The notes below the pieces were generated by a model, which saw only the letters and a list, made by a program, of their open reading frames with translations, had not been told where the DNA came from and made no database searches. Positions 49,018 to 59,173 of a DNA stretch of 64,000 nt are shown here, in pieces; positions within the stretch are counted from its first letter, which is position 1, and every line of letters starts with the position of its first letter. A program made the translations under genes and the position numbers. The stretch is from Eutypa lata (lineage: Eukaryota > Ascomycota > Sordariomycetes > Xylariales > Diatrypaceae). The stretch spans positions 1,860,001 to 1,924,000 of the forward strand of contig JAKULF010000001.1 of NCBI GenBank assembly GCA_022661535.1, in the 5' to 3' direction.

Positions 49018-50637
49018 TGCGAACACTTCTAGCCTCTAAGCACCTGCACCTTATCAATCGCGTATTAATTGGTTTGCTAGGTATGTATGTATGTATGTAG
49101 GTCAATTAGTTTAACAAAAGTCTTACCCATAGAAACGCTAATCATACAGTGCACCCATCTATCCAGACAGATATACTACATATTTCTGGTTCATAAAGCG
49201 TGAGCCGCTGCATTTTCCATGTGCTCGACAGGGATCATAATCGCGTGCAGTGTGTATAACAGGGTGAATCCGGAGTCAGACTGCAGTAAAATAAGCTCAG
49301 GAGTGGCCGGGGTTCAGGGATCAGTGATAAGTAAGGGTCCACCTAGGGTTCTTGTCTTCACAGGGAGGCAGGGAGGCAGGGAGGCAAGGAGGGCACTGGG
49401 GGGGGGGGGGGGTTCAATCAATGGCAGAATCGGTGCCCGTGTGTATGTAAGCATTTCTACTGACGGCTTAAATATTGAGCCGTGGGTAGTAATGAGTAAA
49501 CCCACTTTACAACAAGGCCTAGCTAATTGGAACGTACCACATACAAGGCTTGGTATGCTGTGCTTTAACCAATGTGAGTAATCCGTGGGCGGCAAGGGGT
49601 GTTGTATGGACGGAAAATTCCCGCTTGTGGTGTAACTAAAGCCTGTCGCCTGTCCGGTACTGTAGGTAAAGGCCCGTGGCAGCCGGTACGTGAGGTAGGG
49701 AGCCAGTAGCCCTACAGAATCCAGATGAGGCACTTCTACGTACTTCTTACCTACCTACTTAGCTAATTAAACGCCCGCTCTTGGCTGCATGATGATAAGG
49801 CTAACTATATTAAGTATGGTGAGCGGACACGTGCGGCTGGTCCCGTATAGCTTACCTACAATCCTTGCGTTTGAATAAGCTCACAAGCTAACGTAGCACT
49901 AAACAGCTTCCTAATGAAGTTTGGAAGGGGGAGCACGGCCGCTCGATAACCAGACGTCAATTGTATTGGACATGCACAGCGTGGAAAACCATCTCTTTCA
50001 CGATAACGGGATTGAGACGATCTGCGTGGGGGTTTCATAATAGGCCATCATAGGAAGGAAGTCACGTAAGAATGCAGACGGTTGATGGGTTACGTTTGTT
50101 GGGAAGTTAGTTAACTAATTGGTCTAATAGCATGCCCTGTATGATAGTAAAGGGGGGGAGCATACCGGATCAATGATCCAACAATTTATAATATCTGAAG
50201 CAAGATACAAGTGCGATCACGTCACTGGAATCCTTCTCGCGTAATTCCAAGGTGCGAGCTGTGCATAATGATAAAGATTATGAACCGATTCTACCTATCC
50301 ACACATATATCTATCTAACTAGGTAAAGGGTATTGTTGAATGAAGTTTACCTAGTACCAGAAGGTAATAAGCGGATCAATCTAACTGTATTAAATTTTGT
50401 ACGCCAAAACACGATTAGGTATGCGTGTGCGCCAACCATTGGATCCCATCTACCAGCCGGGATCCATACTGAAATGCATTCATTGTCATCGTAAGACCGA
50501 GACCACCTGCCAAGCTAAAATGCGGCCGCTTTGAACCAAGGAATTTCTAAAAGACTAGGCGCCGCAGGAGACGCATGTGAAAACTTGACGATATGAGGGC
50601 ATTCTGGGTGAGTGATGGTTTCTATGTGCCTCACGAT
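49018..50637. other. intergenic region between acyltransferase and transporter
   Basis: About 1.6 kb with no supported gene. It contains one CCGGAGTCA element (49270-49278), matching the synthase upstream region, three GGGAGGCA units (about 49362-49385) and a run of 15 G at 49398-49412. Open frames here are generated by the low-complexity sequence. Confidence 0.5.
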
Positions 50638-52324
50638 TTATGCTTTGTTCTGGACGTTCTTGCTCATAGCACGAATCTTGTGTCCGTACTTGTACAGGAC
50701 GAAAGGCAACGGGGCCATGATGGTTGACAGAATAGCCACGATTGTCAGAGTCCAGTGAGGGCCCAGGTTCTCGTACCAGGGGACTGATGCCGGAAGCAAG
50801 GCACCTGCGATCACGTAACGACTGAATGTCATGAACGAGAGGGCTGATCCAGCGTACTGCAGGTAGACGAAGACGACGTACATGTAGGTCGTCGTGAAGA
50901 TAGCTACTAGGGAGTAACCGAAGACGAAAGACCCAATAATCGGTGCCCAGATGCTAACACCGGGGTAACAAGTCCAGCCCATCCAGAACAAGGAGATAGG
51001 CATCAGGATGGACCCACCGAGCATGGCCCAGTAAAGGCAGACCTCAGCCTGCAGAGCAGTTCCATTTGCCTGGGCCTTCGCCGCAGCTTTCTTGACCATG
51101 CCATAGACAACGGGGATAAGGCAGATAGCGACACCATCACCGGCCAAGATAGCAGTCCAGATGATGAAGGTGAGGGACTCGGAGATACCATACACCTGAG
51201 TGAAGATGTATGGGTAACCGTTCAGGAAGGTGAAGAGCACTACATACAGGATGATGAGGTAGAACGAGAAGACCAGGATAATCGGCTCAGTGTAGGTCAT
51301 CTGGAAGGGGCGGTAAACATTGACCAGGAGACGTCTTCCGATCGAACCGGCTGATGCATGCCCCTCGACCATGTAGCGCGAGTCGCCGGTTAGGTCTCGC
51401 AGGTGCTTGGCCCTCCACTCCAGTAGTAAGCCGCCGTAGGTCTCTGGCTGGAAGAGGAGGGAGATGACAAGGACAGCGCCGGCAATGATAAGAGAGATCC
51501 AGTCAGCCCAGCGGAAGCCGATCTCAGGCAGGTAGGCGCCGATAATAGGACCGAGCACAGGGCCAGCGTAGGAGGTCATGGTGACGAAGGGCAGACTGAA
51601 GGTGACCTCGATCGGGTTCCATAAGTCACCAACAGTGCCGCCTCCCACGGTCAATGGCGCGGCCCCGAAGAAGCCAACCAGGAAGCGGAACACGATGGCG
51701 CCCCCGAAGTTCGGCGCCAGCGCCTTGCCCAAGATGAAAAGCATCATGAGCACCATGGTAGAGAAGTAGACGAGGTTGCGCCCAAATGTCTCGGAGAACG
51801 GAGCGGCGAACATGGAACCCACGCCAACACCGATCAGGTAAAGACCTAGTTTCATGCACGTATTAACCACCATACAAATCTACCCATGATAATACCCATC
51901 TGGAACCAAGAGTGAGTGTTATTAATAAAAAGGAGTAAATACCTGTGGTAAGAGAACCCGCGATGGGGCCCACATCGTAATGTTCGTTGAATTGACCAGA
52001 GACCGGCGCATCAATGGTACCTGGAATGCAGACGGCCATGGCGATGAGACACACTGTTGCCGTTGCTGTCCATTTCCGGGATCGAGGCCAATTGTGCGGA
52101 TTGAGAGGGTCGTCGTCCTTCCAGCCGACGACGAAGTGGGTAGAGCCATCGGTCTCGGAGGGGCGTGAGATGGTGACGCCGGATGGCAATTTCTCGCTCT
52201 TCTCGTCGTTGCTGTCAGACACGCCGGCCTCGTCTGGTTTGGAAACAGGAGGCGCCTGCTGCACATTGGCGAGGTCCTCCCGCACCGCCTCGCGGATAGC
52301 GCGATATTGATTGAGCATAGACAT
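50638..52324 (-). CDS. MFS transporter, DHA1 drug/polyamine family
   Basis: Predicted proton-coupled plasma-membrane exporter of 529 aa. Exons are 52324-51943 and 51845-50638, with a 97-nt intron (donor GTATTT, acceptor ACTAG) that joins AGSLTT to GLYLIGVGVGSMFAAP. The soluble N terminus (about 85 residues) ends in NPHNWPRSRKW, the usual entry to helix 1 in this family. The sequence FSETFGRNLVYFSTMV matches the loop 2-3 signature, and GPVLGPIIGAYL matches the motif C region of drug:H+ antiporters. Between helices 6 and 7, QPETYGGLLLEWRAKHLR matches the PETY...RAK loop of TPO/FLU1-like DHA1 proteins. About 12 hydrophobic segments are visible. In this context it probably exports the cluster product or gives self-protection (inference). 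Confidence 0.92.
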
Positions 52325-54017
52325 GACTGGCTGCTGGCTGCTGGCGCGTGTTGATTTTGCCCTCTTCTCGTAGGTACCCTTCTTCTTCTTCGTATGACTT
52401 GTCTGAAGAATGATCTTTTTTGGACGGGATGCCCTTTGGTAATGGTACGCATACTTCTACTACCTAGATATAAGGATAGGAGTTGGACATGGGTCGGCCT
52501 ATGGTTCCACCGGGATTGCTAACGGGCGACAGGGGTAGCTGGTCAGAGGCTGACTGCATTTCTAAGGCGGGGGGTCTAATCCTCCGACCCTGACTCTTGA
52601 TAACCATTGGCCCAAATCCTCTTTTATTTACTAGTAATCAAGGGGGTTATCGAAAGCCTATCAAAAACACGGCACACACCTACCTATACGAAGATTGCGT
52701 GATAATACATAATCAGAAAAACTAACTACCAAAGAGCAAGGTAGTAGATAAACATCCCTTCACTCCTCCTAATCTGTCCCTTCACGCAATGCCGGCCCGT
52801 TGAACTAGGATATTGTCAACCTTGTACATGAGTAGATAATGATCACTGCAAGGTTGTTGACAAAGTCATTGATAGTCAAGACCCATAGAATGCCACTGAC
52901 AAGGTCTTGATCCTATCAATTATATGTCACTTTACTTACTATCCAACGAGATGGATAGATACGTCGTGGAATCGTGGATCAGTGACACTGAGGTATGTGC
53001 AGTATGTGCAGGATATCTATTTTAAATTCTTTTCTGTCCATGACGGAGTATACCGTAAGTTGTACAAAATAGTGGCAGAGATCTCATCTCCAATAACATT
53101 CCACATCCCACATTCCAAGGGGCCCTACGCCACATGGCACATGGCACATGCCAATTAGCTCCATTGTGAGGCTCAAAGGTAAAATACAACTCTCCCATGT
53201 GAGTTTGTGAGCCTCAAAGCGTAAATACAACCCTTCGAAACTTCTACCTTCCGCTTCGCTCGCCTGTTTTTCTAATCCATAATCTCACTATCCCTTGCGA
53301 CCATGCGTCTAGATCTCTTAACACATAAGCACTTATTTGCTTCGGGCTTATCGGCTGTATTCCGCCCCGAGCTCTTACGTCGAACCCGATGTAACATAAC
53401 AGTAAGCAGACAGTTTAGTAGGCAGGCAGACCTGCAGACATCCGAGTCTAGGTAGCACGACATCGTGTCTTACCATATTCTGCCATAATCCAAGCTGTAT
53501 GCATCCAGAAAAGAACCTGATCTTAGTCAGGCAAACGGACGTCGATACTGATGATATCATATGGAATCGATACTTCCAATCCTCTTTGAGGGGTTTTTGG
53601 GGGTGGAGGGCTCTTCGTCTTCAATGGTAATGAAACAACAACAACAGAATCCATCCAACGCAACTGACGTGGTGTCGGCCGCAATAAGTAGACGTGCAGT
53701 TTCTTATCGCAAACGTTGGATCCTTCAGGAAAAGAAAAGCGGTCAAGCATAGGGCTGTAAGGAATATGGTGGCGTAATTGCGGCGCAATGGTAATCGGCG
53801 CTTTCCATGTGTCTGCCATGGGGGAGGGGGGGGGAGGGAGGGGGACCCATGTCGATTCTGGAACTTGAAGGTGCCTTATAATGAATGAAGCCCTTTTCTT
53901 TTTTCAGCTGATCGTTATTAGATTATAGCTGAGCTCGATTAATTATTATTAAAGCATTCCTTCGAACAAAAGAAGAAAAAGAAAAACAGTGAACCAGAAG
54001 AAAGAAAGAAAAAAAAG
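52325..54017. other. divergent intergenic region, transporter and MYB genes
   Basis: About 1.7 kb, probably holding both promoters. It has a CGGAGT element (53044-53049), a direct repeat (53165-53190 and 53206-53233), an imperfect inverted repeat around TTGTCAACCTTG and CAAGGTTGTTGACAA (52813-52862), and a G-rich tract near 53820-53845. A 98-codon minus-strand frame at 53523-53819 starts with ATG but shows no family features; I leave it uncalled. Confidence 0.5.
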
Positions 54018-55042
54018 ATGCAGAAGAACTTAGGGCTCAACACCGGCACTTGGTCGCCTGAAGAGGACGAGCGCTTGAGGAACGCGATAGCTAGGCACGG
54101 TACGCGATGGGTGCTCGTTGCTGCCGATGTCTCAACCCGTAACGGCGATCAGTGTGCTAAGCGGTGGAATGAGAATTTGAACCCGGATCTCGACCGCAGC
54201 CCGTGGTCCCCCATCGAGGTAAACACCACCCCTCACCGCTTATTGCTCCTTCCTTCGGTCATCCTCACTACGGCAGAGCACTTTTTGTGATCCGTATATC
54301 TACTACCGCTGTCGTCGTCCCCCGCCACCGCCGCTATCACCACCTATTCCCATTACTTGGTTGCTGACTCTGGCTCTTATAGGATAAGCTGCTCCTTCAT
54401 TTAGTAGACGTGTACGGCCGCAACTGGAAGTTCCTAACCAAGAGCTTCCTCGAGTCGCGTGCCCCGCTGGCGCTCAAGAACCGGCATTCCCTTCTGATGC
54501 GCCGCATGAACCGTCAAAGCAACTCGAAGAAACCGGCTCTGCCGAGTGGGCACTCGTCGCCCATCATCCCGTCGTCGTCGGACTACTCGGAGGAATGGAC
54601 CCTAGCGACAGACGACCAGAGCATGGAACAGTCCGACGTGATGGAGACCAGCCCGCACAGCCAGACCAACGCCGTCGTGCCCCAGATGGGATGGGACCGC
54701 CAAGGCATGCTGCATGGGTTCGTTGGGCCCGGCGGTGTCCTTCCTGCTGCTAGCACAGCCGCTAGCGGGAGCAACACCCCGTCTTTGGAGCTAGAGAGTT
54801 TGTTCGCCGCGAGCAGTGGGGAGCAGTCCCGCCCGTCGACGGAGCCCAACCCTAATAAAATCCAACCGCAGGGCATGGGTCTCACGGGGCTGGAGCGGAG
54901 CCCCGAAGCCGTCAAATATTCCGTCACGTGCTCGAGGAAGAACCTCCGGAGGCTGGTTTGTTCTATCGTCGACACGGCACTGTCGGAGTCCGCACCGGGG
55001 CAGGATGACCTGGTTACCATGAGCTTACGACTAGAGAGTTGA
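54018..55042 (+). CDS. two-repeat MYB-like transcription factor
   Basis: Predicted nuclear DNA-binding protein of 286 aa. Exons are 54018-54218 and 54383-55042, with a 164-nt intron (GTAAAC...TTATAG) inside the second repeat that joins SPWSPIE to DKLLLHLVDVYG. Repeat 1 has TWSPEEDERL, TRWVLVAADV and NGDQCAKRWNENL, with three spaced Trp. Repeat 2 has PWSPIED, RNWKFLTKSF and ALKNRHSLLMRR, where the third Trp is replaced. The rest is Ser/Pro-rich and probably disordered. The ATG follows a purine-rich AAGAAAGAAAAAAAAG leader. It lies between the cluster transporter and the SDR gene, which suggests either a local regulator or an unrelated gene inside the cluster. It does not look like FlbD, whose N terminus differs. 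Confidence 0.85.
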
Positions 55043-56615
55043 TTTGATTGCTGCGCGATCTTAACTATATCTATCCTCTTGAGAGACTTTTAGGTCTCCA
55101 CTTCCACGAGACCACCAGATTACCACCGCGGGGGGAGAGATGAAGGTGCACACCAGGGGAAGCCCACAAAAGGAGATGTAGATGTAATATTGTCTCACGG
55201 CAGTATACGAGACAACGACGGTTTTATGCTATAGACACCGGGTGTAACAACAAAGTTCCTCACGCTTGAGAGTTCAACATTGGCGCTTTGATTTGCCTTT
55301 TTAGAGTTGGGAAACTTGGAGATCTCATTATATGTCGGCACAGTATAATTGCGAATCTGGTTGAATATGGGGGAAGCAGTTTTTTGAAGAGCAACGTTTG
55401 CGGATGGGAGACACGCAAATTATAGAATTTATTTTTAACTATATAGGGTCTCTGTATATTTTGGGAAATGAGGGTAGGATTCAAATTTAAAAGACAACGC
55501 CACTGCGGTCGGTCACACTGCTACGTTTATGCAATCACATCGCTGCACTCTCCATCTCGTCAACCAATGTTTTTACTGTAATTTATCTACATTCCTGTTA
55601 CCAAAGAGCATCTGTAGCCGTCGCATTATATGGCCATTTTCGGACCCGGATTCATTTGACCGCCACCGAAGAAGGGGGGAGAGAGAGTTCGTGTTGCACC
55701 ACCGGTCTGCGGTTTGTCTTTAGACCGACATTTGAGCGACTCTAAAGTCAAATAGCATGAATGCCGTATGGAACCTACATAATTGCATCATTCACCGTCA
55801 AGATAGACGCGAGATACAGATTGATCTAAACTTGTGTAACCTATCGTTAATAACTACTTGATAATTAGGTATCAAGGGACAACCAGCTCACATTTCTTGT
55901 TCAGTCTATTACATGTATTACCTAACCAATGCCACCTCAACAACCACTGGCTTTCTTGACACGCTATCAACAAGATGTTCATCTACCTATTCTCACAATC
56001 TAATCCCTTCAACGTCGCAATCGTAAAGTCCTATACTAAATATCCCTGGCCTATATCTAGATTACTGTAATGACGGATAGCAGGGGTCTAAGAAAAGCTT
56101 AGACACTAACTAGTAGTACAGTAGTTCATAGGAAGTCCCACCACTTAATCTGAATAGTTAGACCTCATGCAGGTAAGCGGCACTAGACGACGATCATTCT
56201 AACCCCATAATTCTCTCACTAAGCGCAACTCCGGTGGAACTTGTCGTCACCTCGTTACTTAGAACGGAGTAAAAAATTCAGAAGTTGATTCAAGCCCCTG
56301 AGTTAAGCTTATCGGCATCTATCAGATCTTCACTCGACCTGCAGTCAGCCAGCGAGCTAGCCATGTGGCTTTCCGGTACTAGATTCACAGCAAAAAAGGT
56401 GAAACATTCAGGCCAGATCATGCTTATGAAATAATATTCTTGATAATCATAATGTTCATAAATACGAAGGGGATGAAATAAGACGTGCATGTGATATTAG
56501 TATTGAGCTATTGCAACGACCCTGGTAATTATTCATAGTGTTCACTACGAGGCATAGCTACCAGGTTTTCGAATTCGACCAAATTTGTTATACCATCAAT
56601 CAAAGAGAAGAAAAG
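55043..56615. other. intergenic region between MYB and SDR genes
   Basis: About 1.6 kb with no supported gene. It includes ACTCCG (56228-56233) and CGGAGT (56265-56270) as an inverted pair about 345-390 bases before the SDR start. Nothing else is recognised. Confidence 0.5.
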
Positions 56616-57912
56616 ATGGCTCCTATCAACCACTCAGAATCATTCCTGATATTTGGTGAGATTGTGTGTTTCCATTGGCATAGCTGTCGAAGCTGCTGAC
56701 TTCGAGACGTAGGAAATGGCTGGATTGCATCGCAGTTTAAAGAACTGCTGCAGAAGTCCGGGAAGACTGTGAACACGTCTCTTGCCAGGACTGAGAACAG
56801 AGAGCAGATTCTCAGGTACGCAGGTCTCTTGTTTACAGGAAATTCCATGAACTCTATAATGATGCTTCTATCTGAATGTCAACCCGCCCTTCTGACGCCG
56901 TTGAATAGCGATCTCGCGCTTTATAAGCCAACTCGAGTCATCAACTGCACGGGGCTGCGCGGGCTCCCAAATGTCGACTGGTGCGAGGATCACAAGATCG
57001 AAACGATGCGATCGAATGTTCTGGGCGTGCTCAACTTGGTCGACACTTGCTTTGAGCTCGGCATCCACATCACTCAGATTGGATCGGCCTGCGTATTCGA
57101 TCGCGACCTGAACAGCCAGGACCCGCCATTCACCGAGGAAGACAAGCCGAACTACGACGCCTCGTGGTACTCGCGAACTAGGTTAATCAGCGAGAATGTA
57201 CGTGTGGTTGCTAAGCCATTTCTGTCCACATTTTCCTTGTCCTTCCCTCTCGTTATATCTACATTAAAAAATGCGACTAACTCACATGTCAAATAGTCGA
57301 TCAGCCACTACCCTAACTTACTTCTGTTCCGAATTCGCACTCCTGTCGGCGCTGATCTTAATGTCAACAACTTGATCACGAAGTTGATCAAATATGACAG
57401 GCTTCTCAGCGTACCTGCGGTATGTGCTATCCCTGTAGACTATTGGAAACATGTATGCATACATGGTTAGTCTTGAAGTACTGACGTTTTCCTATGTCAT
57501 AGTCCGGTAGTATTCTGCCCAATCTGCTTCCCGGCGCACTACTCCTGTCAGAAAAGGCCGAAACCGGCATCTACAACTTGGTAAGTGAAGAAAAGGAAAA
57601 ATAATCCCATTTCCCAACGGTCCTAAAAACACGGGTCTAACGAGGTTTCGAAAAAAAAAAAAACAGATCAGCCCCGAGCCCTTCACCAACAACGAGATCA
57701 TGGAGCTTGTCAAGAAGCACATCCGCCCGGATCTGACGTGGGTGAACTTCAACCTCGCGGACCAGGAGAAGGTCCTCAAGGCGCCGCGCTGCAACCCCAT
57801 CTTCGACTCCACCAAGCTGGTCTCGAAGCTCGCGGAGCTCGGCTACCATGTCAAGGACAGTCACGAGGCGTTGGAGGATCTCGTCCTCGAGATGAAGGCC
57901 AAGGGGTATTAG
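56616..57912 (+). CDS. NDP-rhamnose-synthase-type SDR (epimerase/reductase)
   Basis: Predicted NAD(P)-dependent extended SDR of 292 aa. Six exons: 56616-56655, 56713-56815, 56909-57197, 57297-57419, 57503-57580 and 57667-57912. The nucleotide-binding loop FLIFGGNGWIAS spans intron 1. INCTGLRGLPNVDWCEDHK, then FTEEDKPNYDASWYSRTR, then RIRTPVGADL match the pattern of UDP-4-keto-rhamnose 3,5-epimerase/4-reductase (UER1, and Botrytis ER-type enzymes), which completes NDP-rhamnose synthesis in the cytosol (family knowledge). The usual YxxxK reads Tyr-Ser-Arg-Thr-Arg, so the catalytic Lys is Arg. Intron 2 (93 nt) has no in-frame stop, so retention would add 31 residues. No glycosyltransferase or partner 4,6-dehydratase lies in the window, so a cluster role is uncertain. 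Confidence 0.85.
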
Positions 57913-59173
57913 TCAGTCGCTTTTTCTTTTTTTTTCTTTTAAGTAGCGAAAACTACATTCGGTTCAGATCAAACTGGGGGCGAAAGACATGCAAATCAAA
58001 AAAAAGAAAAGAGGAGCAGATGCCGGGGAAATCGATGTTGTCCATTCGCAACTACTCTAGGTCCTATATTGCCCCATTATTAGATATGGATGGGAATATC
58101 CTCAACGAGTCCGTCTGTATAGAAAGACTTTATAGTAAACTCGTAGATAGCAAATCCAGGGCCTTTAGATAATATGATTATGACGGAATTGCGTGCTTGA
58201 CCGGAGTGACAAGTAAATTGATAGATCAGAAAAGCAGCCCGAGGCGAGAGGGAGGATGCCGACATCGTTCTACGTATATACCTACATGCATACGTTCGTG
58301 AATTTTCTCTACATTGCTCACGGGATTTGCCGTGATCGTAGTCTAATTTGCGTCCAGTATATGTATCTAGAACCGCCGTTGTGACATATGTACGTAGATA
58401 GCGTGGTGGGTTCAAGAAACGGCAACTCGGCTCTCAATTCCCTAGAGAGTGGGGAAGGTTGTTATGGAGAGTGATGATGATGCACAGTGCGGAACGAGCC
58501 GACCTCTAAAAGCTAACAAGCCTTTAATCTCCGGCTCGGTTCAATTTTAAGCCTTCATTGGATAGAGATAACTGGCTGTGATAATCATCACGATTTTCTT
58601 GTTTGCTTGGTAGCGAGGCCAAAATAACCTAGTTGCTAGAGGAGATACCTGGTTGAGCCTCACCTAAGAGTTGGCATGGGTGGAAGAAAGAACTAGGATG
58701 TTGAGACTATGTACTGACCGGTGAATTTTGAGCCTGGTTGTCGATAAGGACTCTCGCTCGGGACCGTTGGCATTGTGGAAACTTGAACATAAAGGGGAAG
58801 TGTTGCTCTCACTTGCGTGTCCTGCACATGTAGTGGCGATCCTTGTTGGAAGTTTCTGCTTGACGTTCCTTCTCCCCTATTAGACAACCCAGATTATCCG
58901 CAAATCCCGACGTAAAATACTGAAAAAATATCAATCATTTTTGTATAGATGATTGTTGAACAATATTTTCAATAATAAATGATGATCTATTCAGTATTGG
59001 GAACTGCATAGTTGTAGTGGCATATAAGCCTAGCCTCTCTATCGGATAGTACCTAGTTAGCGACCTGAGGTTCCAATAGCGAGTGGAACCGTTCTCGGCC
59101 ATTCTATTCTTCTATGTCTAGTCTAGAATATCTTATGTTTCTAACAGCAAATAACTTTCCCATGTAAATAATA
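57913..59173. other. convergent intergenic region
   Basis: About 1.3 kb between the SDR stop and the regulator stop. An AT-rich imperfect inverted repeat lies at 58916-58998, with AATACTGAA and TTCAGTATT at its ends. No gene is supported. Confidence 0.5.

Noticed and set aside
49314..49733. 139-codon minus-strand frame across a G15 run
   Set aside because: Its Pro-rich part is created by the poly-G tract and GGGAGGCA repeats; no family features.
53523..53819. 98-codon minus-strand frame starting with ATG
   Set aside because: No recognisable family, overlaps the probable divergent promoter, and no supporting splice structure was found.
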